DNA of 64,000 nucleotides from HK1 sp965204915 (GCA_965204915.1 OZ242023.1:3720001-3784000); one strand, 5' to 3'. Shown: positions 45,619 to 55,234, counted from the first letter of the stretch. The notes: a model not told the origin generated them from the letters alone. Numbers and translations: made by a program.

Positions 45619-46017
45619 ATGACGACACCACTCTTCCACATGATCTCCGGCGGCGCCCGGCCGGTGGCGCCGTACAGCCACGCGGTCGAGGCGGATGGCT
45701 GGGTCTTCCTCACCGGCCAGATCCCGAACCATCCCGAAGACGACGCACGGCCGTTCGCGCCGGACGTCGAAGACCAGACGCGGCGCGTCATGGACAACCT
45801 CGTCGTCGTCCTCGAAGGCGTCGGGCTCGGGCTCGGGGACGTGGTGGCCGCCCGCGTCTTCCTCACCCGTTTCGAGGAGGACTACACGCGGATGAACGCG
45901 GTGTACCTGTCGTACTTTCCGCCGGACCGGCTGCCGGCGAGGACCTGCATCGGGGTGACCGCGCTGGCGCGCAACGCGCGGGTCGAGATCGACTTCATCG
46001 CGCGCCGGCCCGATTGA
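45619..46017 (+). CDS. RidA/YjgF family protein
   Basis: The 132 residues match the trimeric Rid family, which hydrolyses reactive enamine/imine intermediates made by PLP enzymes. Visible marks are GGARPVAPYSHAVEADGWVFLTGQIP, QTRRVMDNLVVVLEGVGLGLGDVV, FLTRFEEDYTRMNAVYLSYF and the substrate-binding Arg in RLPARTCIGV. It lies 64 bp after the protease gene and 18 bp before the DUF523 gene. Whether it deaminates 2-aminoacrylate, like RidA itself, or another imine is not visible. Confidence 0.92.
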   Translation: MTTPLFHMISGGARPVAPYSHAVEADGWVFLTGQIPNHPEDDARPFAPDVEDQTRRVMDNLVVVLEGVGLGLGDVVAARVFLTRFEEDYTRMNAVYLSYFPPDRLPARTCIGVTALARNARVEIDFIARRPD

Positions 46018-46035
46018 ATTCCGGCAGCCGCCCGG

Positions 46036-47034
46036 GTGGGTCCCGCGCTCGAATCCACCGAATCCATCGGCTGTTCCGGGATCCCCGCGCGCATCCCGGT
46101 CGGGGTGAGTAGCTGCCTGCTCGGCCAGGCGGTCCGCTACGACGGCGGACACAAGCACGACCGCTACCTCACCGGGGTGCTCGGACGCTACTTCGAGTAC
46201 GTCGCCTGGTGTCCCGAAGCACTGGCGGGACTCGGCGTCCCCCGCCCTCCCATCCGCCTCGCCGGCGATCCCGGTGCGCCCCGCGCGGTGCGGGTGGCCG
46301 ACGCCTCGGTCGACGTCACCGACGCGCTGCTTGCCGCCGCACGCCGCGCAACGCCGGAAATGGGAGCGCTGCGCGGGTACGTCTTCAAACGCGGCTCGCC
46401 GAGCTGCGGCATGGAGCGGGTCAAGGTGTACGGCACGCCGGGGAAATCCCCCCGCATGGGCCGGGGCCTGTTCGCGCGCGCAGTCATGCAGGCATATCCC
46501 CTGCTCCCCTGCGAGGAAGAAGGCCGGCTGAACGACGCGCCGTTGCGCGAGAGCTTCGTCGAGCGCGTCTTTGCATACGATCGGTGGCTGCGGACGATGG
46601 CGGAAGGATTCAGGCCGGGCCGGCTCGTCGCGTTCCACACCCGGCACAAGCTCCTGCTGTTGTCGCACAGCGAGATCCACTACCAGGCCGCGGGCCGGCT
46701 CGTGGCGGAGGCCGGCCGGCGCGACCGGGACCGGGGGCAGCTCGCGCGGGAGTACCTCGCGACGTTCATGGAGGGGATGCGGCGCCGCGCCACCCGCCGC
46801 CGCCACACCAACGTCCTGCAACATCTCGCCGGTTACCTCAAGCGCACCCTCGACGAGGGCGACCGGCGCGCGCTCGCCGGGATCATCGAGGAGTACCGTA
46901 GCGGGGCGGTCCCGTTGGTGGTGCCGATCCGGTTCCTCCGCCACCACTTCCGGCGCTCCCCGGACCGCTACGTCGAGATGCAGCACTACCTGGAGCCGTA
47001 TCCCGACGACCTCGGGCTCAGGAACCATCTCTGA
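46036..47034 (+). CDS. DUF523-DUF1722 protein (YbbK/YbgA fusion)
   Basis: The 332 residues join a DUF523 domain (IPVGVSSCLLGQAVRYDGGHKHDRYL, YVFKRGSPSCGMERVKVYG with conserved Cys) and a DUF1722 domain (LVAFHTRHKLLLLSHSEIHYQAAG, EYRSGAVPLVVPIRFLRHHF, YLEPYPDDLGLRN). Both are found together in many Proteobacteria, where they have been linked to photolyase or thiouracil metabolism, but no function is settled. The frame opens at GTG 46036; the conserved part starts about 20 residues later, so a later start is possible. Confidence 0.88.
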   Translation: MGPALESTESIGCSGIPARIPVGVSSCLLGQAVRYDGGHKHDRYLTGVLGRYFEYVAWCPEALAGLGVPRPPIRLAGDPGAPRAVRVADASVDVTDALLAAARRATPEMGALRGYVFKRGSPSCGMERVKVYGTPGKSPRMGRGLFARAVMQAYPLLPCEEEGRLNDAPLRESFVERVFAYDRWLRTMAEGFRPGRLVAFHTRHKLLLLSHSEIHYQAAGRLVAEAGRRDRDRGQLAREYLATFMEGMRRRATRRRHTNVLQHLAGYLKRTLDEGDRRALAGIIEEYRSGAVPLVVPIRFLRHHFRRSPDRYVEMQHYLEPYPDDLGLRNHL

Positions 47035-47057
47035 TCCCGCGACATGCTTGCGCGGGA

Positions 47058-47300
47058 ATGACGAAGGCGGGCGGGACGCGCGCGTTCCCGGGAGTCGGTG
47101 CTCCCGTTCGCGTCCCGCCGGTCTGCCCGGCCCTGCTGGTGGGTACGGTGACCGTGGTCGCGCCGATCGTCGCCTCGTTTCCGGTGTTCACCCTGCTCGT
47201 GGCGGCGGCGCTGCGCGACGAGCGGATCACCGGGAAGGTGCTCGCGGGGGTCGCCCTCGTGGTGATCGGGGTGGGGGTCATCAGCGGCTCGGCCGGATGA
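47058..47300 (+). pseudogene. C-terminal fragment of an EamA/DMT-type permease
   Basis: The last 50 codons read VGTVTVVAPIVASFPVFTLL, then VAAALRDERITGKVLAGVAL and VVIGVGVIS, the final two membrane helices of drug/metabolite transporters. The first 30 codons are unrelated. About 80% of a normal 300-residue permease is missing, so this is a remnant. A dRS3-like half arm (GCGCGGGAATGACG) lies at its left border. Confidence 0.7.
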
Positions 47301-47389
47301 GGCTCCGCTCCGGGTCCCGGCTTCCCCTCCATGCACTCGCGGGGACGCGGTACCATGCCGCACCCTCGAACCTCCCCCGGAGCCGTGCC

Positions 47390-48181
47390 GTGATCGTCGA
47401 CCAGATCTGGACCGCCAACGCCTGGCGCAACTTCAACTACCTGATCGCATGCCCCGAGACCGGGGAGGCGCTGGCCGTGGATCCGCTCGATCACCGCAAG
47501 TGCCTCGCGGCGGCGAAGGCGCGCGGGTTCGAGATCACGCGGATCCTCAATACCCACGAGCACGGGGACCATATCGGCGGCAACGGCCCGATGGTCGAGG
47601 CCACGGGCGCGAAGATCCTCGCCCACGCGAACGCCGGCTCGCGCATCCCCGGCATGGATGAAGGACTCCAGGCCGGGGACGTGGTCAAGGTGGGCCGCAC
47701 CGTCGAGCTCGAAGCGCTCGACACCCCCGGCCATACGATGAGCCACGTCTGCCTGCTCTCGCACACCGGGACCCCGGCCCTGTTCTGCGGCGACACGCTG
47801 TTCAACGCCGGCGCCGGCAACTGCCACAACGGCGGGCATCCGCACGAGCTCTACCGCACGTTCGTCGAACAGCTCGCGAAGCTGCCCGACGAGACGCGGA
47901 TCTACCCCGGCCACGACTACTGGGAGAACAACCTCGGCTTCACCCTCGACCGCGAGCCCGACAACGCGAAGGCGGCGGAGCTGCTGCGCGAGGTGGGCGC
48001 GCGCGACCCGGACGACGCCCTGGTCTCGACCCTGGGGATGGAAAAGGAGATCAACGCCTTCTTCCGCCTCACCAGCCCGAGCGTCGTCGCGAAGCTGCGC
48101 GACGCCTTCCCCGATCTTCCCGAGCCGCTGGATCCGAAGACCGTCTTCCTCAAGCTGCGCGAGCTGAGAAACCGCTGGTAA
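47390..48181 (+). CDS. gloB: hydroxyacylglutathione hydrolase (glyoxalase II)
   Basis: A 263-residue binuclear metallo-hydrolase that cleaves S-lactoylglutathione, the second step of methylglyoxal detoxification. The metal motif THEHGDH (55-61: His56, His58, Asp60, His61) is followed by DTPGHTMSHVCLL, FCGDTLFNAGAGNC and YPGHDYWENNLGF; the C-terminal HAGH domain supplies glutathione contacts (FFRLTSP). The GTG at 47390 was chosen because homology starts immediately (IVDQIWTANAWRNFNYLI), although the frame is open for 270 codons upstream. Confidence 0.92.
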   Translation: MIVDQIWTANAWRNFNYLIACPETGEALAVDPLDHRKCLAAAKARGFEITRILNTHEHGDHIGGNGPMVEATGAKILAHANAGSRIPGMDEGLQAGDVVKVGRTVELEALDTPGHTMSHVCLLSHTGTPALFCGDTLFNAGAGNCHNGGHPHELYRTFVEQLAKLPDETRIYPGHDYWENNLGFTLDREPDNAKAAELLREVGARDPDDALVSTLGMEKEINAFFRLTSPSVVAKLRDAFPDLPEPLDPKTVFLKLRELRNRW

Positions 48182-48271
48182 ACGGCGACCGCCGGCGCGG
48201 TCGCCTGACGATTCCGCGCGGCGGAATCGCGGGGACCTCCGCCATTCGCCGACCCGGAACCTGAGCGAGGG

Positions 48272-50710
48272 ATGGAGACGGTGCGCGAGATCGAAGCACT
48301 GCTCGGGGAGTGGGTCATCGCGGCGCGGTGGCCGATCATCGCCGCCACCCTGATCCTGGTCGCGATTGCCGCGAGCGGCGGGCGGTTCCTCGAATTCTCG
48401 TCGAACTACCGCGTGTTCTTCAGCGAGGACAATCCGCAGCTCCTCGCGTTCGAGGCGCTGGAGAACACCTACACCAGGAACGACAACGTCCTCTTCGCCG
48501 TCGTCCCGGACGATCGCGACGCCACCTCGGCCCGCGCGCTCGAAGCCGTCGCCTGGCTCACCGAGCGCGCCTGGCAGACGCCGTACTCGACCCGCGTCGA
48601 CTCCCTCGCCAACTTCCAGCACACCACCGCCGACGGGGACGATCTGGTGGTGCGGGATCTGGTGGACGAGGCGGTCCGCGCAGACCCCGCCGAACGCTCC
48701 CGGATCCGCGCCGTCGCCCTCGCCGAGCCGCGTCTCGTGGCACGCCTCATCGCCACCGACGGCGCGGTCGGCGGCGTCAACGTCACCGTGCAGATGCCGG
48801 GCGAGGACGAGACGCTGGAAGTCCCCCAGGTGGTCGAGTTCGTGCGCGATCTCGCGGCGGAGGTCCGGGAGCGCTTCCCCGGCATCGAGGTCCGCCTCAC
48901 CGGGATGGTGATGATGAACTACGCCTTCACCGAATCGTCGCTGCTCGACATGAAGACGCTCATGCCGGTGAGCTTCGCGGTGATGGCGCTGATGCTCGCG
49001 CTGCTGACCCGCGGGCTCGGCGGGACGTTCGCGACGCTGCTCGTCGTCGCGCTGTCGATCCTGGTCGCGATGGGCCTCGGCGGCTGGGCCGGCTTCCCGT
49101 TCACCCCGCCCTCGGCCGCCGCGCCGACCATCGTGCTGACGGTGGCGATCGCCAACTGCGTCCACGTCCTCGTGACCCTGCTCCACGTCATGCAGGCCGA
49201 GGCCTCCCGCACCCTCGCCGAACGGGGCAGCGGCGCCCTCGTCCGGCGCACGCGGACGGGCGAGCTGAAGCGGGCCGCGATCGTCGAATCGTTGCGGGTC
49301 AACCTCCAGCCGGTCTTCCTGGCGAGCCTGACCACCGCGCTCGGCTTCCTGAGCATGAACTTCTCCGACGTGCCGCCGTTCCGCCATCTCGGCACCTTCG
49401 TCGCGTTCGGGGTGGGCGCGGCCTTTGTGCTCTCGATCACCTTCCTGCCGGCCCTGCTCTCGCTCCTGCCGGTGCGGGTGCGCGCCACCGGGCATCGCGA
49501 CGATCCGGTGATGGCGAAGCTCGCCGAATTCGTGGTGCGCCGGCGCACGCCGCTGCTGTGGGGGTCCGCGCTGGTCGTCGCGGGGCTCGTGGCCTCGATA
49601 CCGCGCAACGAGCTGAACGACGTGTTCGTGGAGTACTTCGACGACAGCGTCGAGTTCCGGCGCGATGCGGACTTCACGGTCGAGCACCTCACCGGCCTGT
49701 ACACGATGGAGTACTCGCTGGTGTCCGGCGGATCGGGGGGGATCGGCGACCCCGCCTTCCTCGCCGGCGTGGAGGCGTTCGCCGAGTGGTACCGGGCGCA
49801 GCCGGAGACGATCCACGTCAACGTCATCACCGACACCTTCCGCCGGCTCAACATGAACATGCACGGCGACGATCCGGCCGCGTACCGCCTGCCCGGGAGC
49901 CGCGACCTCGCCGCGCAATACCTGCTGCTCTACGAGATGTCGCTGCCCTACGGCCTCGATCTGAACAACCAGCTCGACGTCGACAAGTCCTCGACCCGGA
50001 TGACGGTGGCCACGAAGACGCTCTCGTCGAACGAGCTGCTGGCCCTCGACCGGCGCGCACGGCAGTGGCTGGCGGAGAATGCGCCGGGCGTCGCCCGCGC
50101 CGAGGAGGCCGGCACCAGCCTGATGTTCGCGTACCTCGGCCGGCGCAACATCCGCGCGATGCTCCTCGGGACCACGGTGGCGCTGGTCGGGATCTCCCTG
50201 GTCCTCATCGTCGCCCTGCGCTCGTGGCGGCTGGGGCTCGCGAGCCTCGTCCCGAACCTCGTGCCCGGCGCGATGGGCTTCGGGATCTGGGGGCTGGCGG
50301 TGGGCGAGGTCGGGCTGTCGTTGTCGGTGGTCACGAGCATGACCCTGGGCATCGTGGTGGACGACACGGTGCACTTCCTCACCAAGTACCGGCGCGCGAG
50401 GAGCGAGCTCGGCCGCTCGCCGCCGGATGCGGTGCGCTATGCGTTCGTGACCGTGGGCCGCGCCCTGCTCACGACCTCGCTGGTGCTGGTGGCGGGGTTC
50501 CTCGTGCTGAGCCTGTCGAGCTTCGAGCTCAACGCCGGGATGGGGCTGCTCACCGCGCTGGTCATCGCCCTGGCGCTCGTGGCCGATTTCTTCCTCCTGC
50601 CTCCCCTGCTCATGAAGGTCGAGGGACACGACGATGAAGGAGATGCCGATGAAGAGGTCGATGAAGGCACTGCCGCTGATCGCGCTGCTGGCGGTCGCGC
50701 TCCCGCCTGA
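48272..50710 (+). CDS. RND-superfamily (MMPL-like) exporter
   Basis: The 812 residues show the two-fold RND layout. One membrane helix near residue 20-40 is followed by a large periplasmic loop, five helices (about 230-400, with GLGGWAGFPFTPPSAAAPTIVLTVAIANCVHVLVTL), a helix near 430, a second loop, and five final helices (ending LVIALALVADFFLLPPLLM). The short-loop form is like MMPL/HpnN transporters and not like the drug-efflux AcrB type. A LolA-like protein and a beta barrel follow, so it may move a lipid or hydrophobic compound to the outer membrane. The cargo is unknown. Confidence 0.88.
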   Translation: METVREIEALLGEWVIAARWPIIAATLILVAIAASGGRFLEFSSNYRVFFSEDNPQLLAFEALENTYTRNDNVLFAVVPDDRDATSARALEAVAWLTERAWQTPYSTRVDSLANFQHTTADGDDLVVRDLVDEAVRADPAERSRIRAVALAEPRLVARLIATDGAVGGVNVTVQMPGEDETLEVPQVVEFVRDLAAEVRERFPGIEVRLTGMVMMNYAFTESSLLDMKTLMPVSFAVMALMLALLTRGLGGTFATLLVVALSILVAMGLGGWAGFPFTPPSAAAPTIVLTVAIANCVHVLVTLLHVMQAEASRTLAERGSGALVRRTRTGELKRAAIVESLRVNLQPVFLASLTTALGFLSMNFSDVPPFRHLGTFVAFGVGAAFVLSITFLPALLSLLPVRVRATGHRDDPVMAKLAEFVVRRRTPLLWGSALVVAGLVASIPRNELNDVFVEYFDDSVEFRRDADFTVEHLTGLYTMEYSLVSGGSGGIGDPAFLAGVEAFAEWYRAQPETIHVNVITDTFRRLNMNMHGDDPAAYRLPGSRDLAAQYLLLYEMSLPYGLDLNNQLDVDKSSTRMTVATKTLSSNELLALDRRARQWLAENAPGVARAEEAGTSLMFAYLGRRNIRAMLLGTTVALVGISLVLIVALRSWRLGLASLVPNLVPGAMGFGIWGLAVGEVGLSLSVVTSMTLGIVVDDTVHFLTKYRRARSELGRSPPDAVRYAFVTVGRALLTTSLVLVAGFLVLSLSSFELNAGMGLLTALVIALALVADFFLLPPLLMKVEGHDDEGDADEEVDEGTAADRAAGGRAPA

Positions 50711-51443
50711 AGCCGGCGCGCAGTCGCCCGAGGAGAAGGGCCTTGCGATCGCCGAGGAGATGGACCGCCGCGACCGTGGCTGGGGGGACCAGAGCGCGGA
50801 TCTGGCCATGATCCTGCGCAACCGGCGGGGGCAGGAGAGCCGCCGGGCGATCCGCGTCAGCACCCTGGAGGTCGAGGGCGACGGCGACAAGAGCCTCACC
50901 GTGTTCGACAGCCCGCGGGACGTGAAGGGCTCCGCGTTCCTGAGCCACACCCATGCCACGAAGCCCGACGACCAGTGGCTCTACCTGCCGGCGCTGAAGC
51001 GGGTCAAGCGGATCTCGTCGGCGAACAAGTCGGGGCCGTTCATGGGCAGCGAGTTCGCCTACGAGGATCTCGCGTCCCAGGAGGTCGGGAAGTACCGCTA
51101 CAAGTGGCTGCGCGACGAGGTGCTGGACGGCCGGAAGACGATGGTCGTCGAGCGCTATCCCGAGTACGAACATTCCGGGTACACGCGCCAGATCGCCTGG
51201 ATCGACGGCGAGATGTGGCAGCCCGTCAGGATCGAGTTCCACGACCGCAAGGACGCCCTGCTCAAGACGCTCACGATGGAGGACTACCGGCAGTATGCCG
51301 GCCGGTACTGGCGTCCCGGCCGGATGCACATGGTGAACCACCAGACCGGCAAGAGCACCGAGCTCCGGTGGAGCGGCTACCGCTTCGGCGCCGGGCTCGG
51401 CGAGCGCGACTTCGACCGGAATGCGCTCAAGCGGGCGCGGTGA
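50649..51443 (+). CDS. outer membrane lipoprotein-sorting (LolA-like) protein
   Basis: This 264-residue periplasmic protein has a signal peptide (MKRSMKALPLIALLAVALPP then EAGAQS) and a LolA/LolB-fold domain (ADLAMILRNRRGQESRRAIRV, KGSAFLSHT, DDQWLYLPALKRVKRISSANKSGPFMGSEFAYEDL, MWQPVRIEFHDRKDALLKTL), the pattern of COG2834-type proteins that accompany RND exporters. AAGGAG directly precedes ATG 50649; ATGs at 50634 and 50643 are alternatives. The gene overlaps the end of the RND gene by about 60 bp, which ties their translation. It may ferry hydrophobic cargo across the periplasm. Confidence 0.85.
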   Translation: MKRSMKALPLIALLAVALPPEAGAQSPEEKGLAIAEEMDRRDRGWGDQSADLAMILRNRRGQESRRAIRVSTLEVEGDGDKSLTVFDSPRDVKGSAFLSHTHATKPDDQWLYLPALKRVKRISSANKSGPFMGSEFAYEDLASQEVGKYRYKWLRDEVLDGRKTMVVERYPEYEHSGYTRQIAWIDGEMWQPVRIEFHDRKDALLKTLTMEDYRQYAGRYWRPGRMHMVNHQTGKSTELRWSGYRFGAGLGERDFDRNALKRAR

Positions 51444-51506
51444 GGTCGGTGCGGTGAGGTGGGTGCGGTGAGGTGGGCGCGGTGAGGTGGGTGCGGTGAG
51501 ATCGGG
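51437..51506 (+). repeat. five 14-bp tandem repeats
   Basis: Five units of GCGGTGAGGTGGGT with small changes. The first contains the stop codon of the LolA-like gene. A short spacer of about 210 bp then leads to the barrel gene. Confidence 0.8.
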
Positions 51507-51717
51507 CGCGGGAGAACCCGCGAACGGTCGTGGGCGCCTCCGGTCGGGGCAGGGCATGGCATGGCCGGCCCAAGAGACTTGCGCACGGCAGGAAGCGGGC
51601 GGCCCGGCTCCCGGTGTCGCCGGCGACCGGCTCGGCTGTCCAGCCCGCCATGAGTGCCATGAGTGCCATGAGTGATGCGGCTTGGCGTTGGCGGTTGCGG
51701 CACGCGGGGGAACCACG

Positions 51718-52968
51718 ATGAGACCGGGACCAGGCAGGGTGGGAGGCGGCCGGGCCGTTCTCCTGGCGGTTTCGCTCCTCGGACTTCCGGCCCCGCTCGG
51801 CGCGGTCGAACTGAGCGGCCGTTTCGAGATCGAAGCGCGCGGCTTCACGCAGTCTCCCGCGCATTCCGGACAGCGCCGCCACGGCCTGTCGCTCGCGGTG
51901 CAGCCCGAGATCTACCACGCTTTCGGCGACGGCCGGCAGAGCCTGCTGTTCACCCCCTTCCTGCGGGTCGATACCGCGGACGAGGAGCGCACGCACTTCG
52001 ACGTGCGGGAGCTGCTCTACCAGCGGGTGTTCGACTCCGCGGAGCTCCGCGCCGGCATCGGCCGCGTGTTCTGGGGGGTCACCGAGTCCTACCATCTCGT
52101 CGACGTCGTCAACCAGACGGATCTGGTGGAGAACGTCGATCGCGACGACAAGCTCGGGCAGCCCCTCGTCAACCTCACCCTCATCCGCGACTGGGGCGCC
52201 CTGGATCTCTTCGTGCTGCCGGGGTTCCGCGAGCGGACCTTTCCGGGGCGGGAGGGGCGCCTGCGCTCCGAGCCCTTCGTCGATACGGATCGGGCCACCT
52301 ACGAGTCGGGGGCAGGGCGGCGGCGTATCGACTACGCGGTGCGGTGGTCTCATGCGATCGGGGATTTCGACGTCGGCGTGGCGCATTTCCACGGCACGAG
52401 CCGGGAGCCGCGGCTCCGGCCCTTGGCGGTTTGCGCCGACGGCAGGCCGGCGCCCGCATCCGGATGCCCTCCGGTCGGGGCGGTGCTTGCGCCCCGTTAC
52501 GAGGTCGTGCATCGCACCTCGCTGGATCTGCAAGCCACCCGCGACGCCATGCTGTGGAAGCTCGAAGCGCTGCATGAATCGGGGCAGGGGGACGCCTGGA
52601 TCGCATGGGTCGCGGGCTTCGAGTACACGTGGTTCGGCATCGACGAGAGCGCGGTGGACCTGGGCCTGCTCGCCGAGCACCTGTTCGACGGACGGGGCGG
52701 CAATGCCCCGCAGCCGTTCGAGAACGACCTCTTCGCGGGCGTGCGCCTTGCGCTCAACGACGAGGCCGGCACCGATTTCCTCGCAGGCGTCATCGCCGAC
52801 GTCGAAGGCGACGCGACGACCCTCAGCCTCGAAGCGTCGCGGCGCATCGGCGAGCGCTGGAAGGTCGAGCTGGAGGCGCGGGCCTGGATTGGAGTCGAAG
52901 ACGGCGACCCGATGTTCCCGCTCCACCGCGACGACTACGTACAGCTCACCCTGTCGCGCTTCTTCTGA
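51718..52968 (+). CDS. outer-membrane beta-barrel protein of an RND/LolA-like operon
   Basis: The 416-residue protein has a signal peptide ending near GLPAPLGA, followed by alternating amphipathic strands rich in Asp/Arg/aromatic residues (FEIEARGFTQSP, LSLAVQPEIYHAF, SLLFTPFLRVD). It ends in YVQLTLSRFF with a C-terminal Phe, the usual sorting signal for outer-membrane barrels. ATG 51718 is chosen over 51682 because it gives the better signal peptide. It follows the RND exporter and the LolA-like gene and is probably the outer-membrane end of the same system. The family name is uncertain. Confidence 0.8.
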   Translation: MRPGPGRVGGGRAVLLAVSLLGLPAPLGAVELSGRFEIEARGFTQSPAHSGQRRHGLSLAVQPEIYHAFGDGRQSLLFTPFLRVDTADEERTHFDVRELLYQRVFDSAELRAGIGRVFWGVTESYHLVDVVNQTDLVENVDRDDKLGQPLVNLTLIRDWGALDLFVLPGFRERTFPGREGRLRSEPFVDTDRATYESGAGRRRIDYAVRWSHAIGDFDVGVAHFHGTSREPRLRPLAVCADGRPAPASGCPPVGAVLAPRYEVVHRTSLDLQATRDAMLWKLEALHESGQGDAWIAWVAGFEYTWFGIDESAVDLGLLAEHLFDGRGGNAPQPFENDLFAGVRLALNDEAGTDFLAGVIADVEGDATTLSLEASRRIGERWKVELEARAWIGVEDGDPMFPLHRDDYVQLTLSRFF

Positions 52969-53142
52969 GCGGGCTTCAAGGGTGACGGGGTTGCAGAGTT
53001 CCGTGGACGCTGTTCCGTCGACACGGTGAGCCGGCGGACAGCATGGCCGATTGGACAGGACAACCCGCATTCGTCAGTATGGCCGCGGTGGAGCCGACGC
53101 GCACGGGACGTCGAATTTCGACCCATACGAGGGAGTGCTCCG

Positions 53143-53715
53143 ATGGCGATTCAACCGATCCGGGAACCCACTCGGCATCACCTCACGATCCATGACTTCC
53201 ACAGGATGGGAGAGGCGGGGATTTTTTCCGAAGACGACCGTATCGAACTGATAGAAGGAGAGCTGATCGACATGGCTCCGATCGGAAGTCTGCATGCCGG
53301 CACGGTCATGCGTTTGACCGGCTTGTTCAATCACGCACTGGGAGGGCGTGCAATTCTGTCCCTCCAGAACCCCATCCTGCTGGCAGAGCAATCCGAACCA
53401 CAACCGGATGTTGCCGTATTGCGAAACAGAGCCGACTTCTACAGGAACTCCCACCCGGTGCCGAAGGACGTTCTTCTGCTCGTAGAAATCGCCGATACCT
53501 CTCCGGGCTACGATCGGGATGTCAAGATACCCCTGTACGCGCGGCACGGCATCCCGGAGGTCTGGCTGGTCGATCTGAGCGCCCGGAACGTTGAAATCCA
53601 TCGCCACCCGACGAGAAGGGGGTATCGAGAGCTGCTCCGCCCGGAGAACTCCGAATCCGTCGCCCTGTCGATGATGCCCGGCGTGTCAATCTCACTTGAC
53701 GATCTCTGGATCTGA
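53143..53715 (+). CDS. Uma2-family endonuclease-fold protein
   Basis: The 190 residues follow the Uma2 (DUF820) pattern, a PD-(D/E)XK fold: FHRMGEAGIFSEDDRIELIEGELIDMAPIG, QPDVAVLR (Asp), LLLVEIADTSPGYDRDVKIPLYARHGIPEVWLVDL (Glu and Lys). These proteins are abundant as multicopy genes in some cyanobacteria and other bacteria; a nuclease role is likely but little tested. ATG 53143 has GGGAGT upstream. No partner is visible. Confidence 0.9.
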   Translation: MAIQPIREPTRHHLTIHDFHRMGEAGIFSEDDRIELIEGELIDMAPIGSLHAGTVMRLTGLFNHALGGRAILSLQNPILLAEQSEPQPDVAVLRNRADFYRNSHPVPKDVLLLVEIADTSPGYDRDVKIPLYARHGIPEVWLVDLSARNVEIHRHPTRRGYRELLRPENSESVALSMMPGVSISLDDLWI

Positions 53716-53770
53716 CAAGTCTCGCCGACCGGGGGACCGCCGGTGAGCACCGGCTCCGTCCGAGTCGCCC

Positions 53771-55063
53771 GTGACGGGACGGCAGCCCATGCCGTCTGAG
53801 CGTCGCGCGGTCCTCGTCGTCGTCGACGGATTGCGCGGCGACCTGGTGGGCGATGCGTTCACCCCGAGCCTGTACCGGCTTGCGACGAGCGCGCGGTGGT
53901 ACCCCGACCACCGATCGGTCTTCCCCTCCGCGACCCGGGTGAACTCCGCCTCGCTGGCCACCGGATGTTTCCCCGCCTCCCATGGGCTGCACGGCAACGT
54001 CATCGCCCTCGACGAAGGAGACGGTCTCGTCCCGGTGCCGGTGGGGCCGCCGGAGTTTCGCGAGAGGCTGCGCCGGGCGACGGGGCGCACCCTGCACCGG
54101 CCCACCCTGAGCGAGCGGCTGCGCGGGCACGGCGGGGCGGGAGGCTGGCTCAACTCCTCGGCCGGCGCCGCCCACATGCAGGACCCGGACGGGTACGGAC
54201 TGCTGCTGCACCGTAGCGGGTCCCACCGGCCGGGGTTCGAGCCGGTACACGGGCCGGAGCATCTCGACGTCACGTACGACGCTGCCGGCGACCGCGAGAC
54301 CACCCGCCGGCTCTGCGCGGCGCTGGAGGCGCCGGCCGGATACGCCCTGCATACCCTCTGGCTCTGCGAGCCCGACCACTCCCAGCACGTCATGGAGCTC
54401 GGCTCCGGCGAGCATCGCGCGCTGGTGAGGGCGGCGGATGCGAACGTGGCGGACGTCGTCGCGGCGGTCGGGAGGATGCGCGACCGGGGCGAGGAGGTAT
54501 TGCTGGTGGTGTGCTCCGACCACGGGCACGAGACGACCGACCGGGTCGTCCCGGTCGAGGCGCTGATGATCGAGGCCGGGCTCAAGGCCGATGCCGGATC
54601 GAGCGACGTGGTCTTCGCATCCAGCGGCATGGGCGCGCTCGTCTACCTGTCGAGCGCGGCGCGGTCGCGGCGCGACGACGTCGCCGAGTGGCTCGGGCGC
54701 CAGCCGTGGTGCGGTCCGGTGTTCGCGGGCGCCGCGCTCGCCGAGGTGGGGCAACGAGAGGACGGGGGGCCGGCCGTCGCATTCGCGATGGCCGGACGCG
54801 ACGCGCCGAACCGGTTCGGCATCCCCGGAATCGCCCATGTCGCGGGATGCCGGTTTTCGAGTACCGACGCGCCCGGACGCGGCCAGCATGGCGGACTCGG
54901 CCGATACGAGACCAACCCGGTGCTGATCATCGACGACGGCTCCGGCGATGCGCGGCGCATCGAGGCGCCGACGAGCGCGGTGGACGTCGCGCCCACCATT
55001 CTCGATTTCCTGGGGGTTCCATACGACGGAACCGACGGCCGGCCGGTCCCCTGGAATCCTTGA
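53771..55063 (+). CDS. alkaline-phosphatase-superfamily phosphodiesterase/pyrophosphatase
   Basis: The 430 residues contain the metal ligands and nucleophile of nucleotide pyrophosphatase/phosphodiesterases: VLVVVDGLRGD (Asp), FPSATRVNSASLATG (Thr/Ser nucleophile region), LWLCEPDHSQH (Asp, His), CSDHGHETTDRV (Asp, His) and GRGQHGG (His). No signal peptide is apparent, so the enzyme may be cytoplasmic. It faces the sulfatase gene, convergent, with a 170-bp gap. It could hydrolyse a phosphodiester or phosphonate; the substrate is unknown. Confidence 0.85.
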   Translation: MTGRQPMPSERRAVLVVVDGLRGDLVGDAFTPSLYRLATSARWYPDHRSVFPSATRVNSASLATGCFPASHGLHGNVIALDEGDGLVPVPVGPPEFRERLRRATGRTLHRPTLSERLRGHGGAGGWLNSSAGAAHMQDPDGYGLLLHRSGSHRPGFEPVHGPEHLDVTYDAAGDRETTRRLCAALEAPAGYALHTLWLCEPDHSQHVMELGSGEHRALVRAADANVADVVAAVGRMRDRGEEVLLVVCSDHGHETTDRVVPVEALMIEAGLKADAGSSDVVFASSGMGALVYLSSAARSRRDDVAEWLGRQPWCGPVFAGAALAEVGQREDGGPAVAFAMAGRDAPNRFGIPGIAHVAGCRFSSTDAPGRGQHGGLGRYETNPVLIIDDGSGDARRIEAPTSAVDVAPTILDFLGVPYDGTDGRPVPWNP

Positions 55064-55234
55064 GGCGCCGTCTTCTCCGCAAACGATTCATCGGCGCCCG
55101 CCGACGCTTCACCCCGGCTGGTGGTCCGGGTTCAACGGGGTCCAGCGGGGTTCAGTGGGCGGCGCCATGATCCCAATCCGGGATCGGCACCCGGGCGCCC
55201 GCATCCGGCGATGATTCGGGCGAGATCATCAAGA

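Noticed and set aside
47018..50959. A 1313-codon open frame antisense to gloB and the RND exporter.
   Set aside because: The sense genes have full domain signatures; the antisense protein has none.
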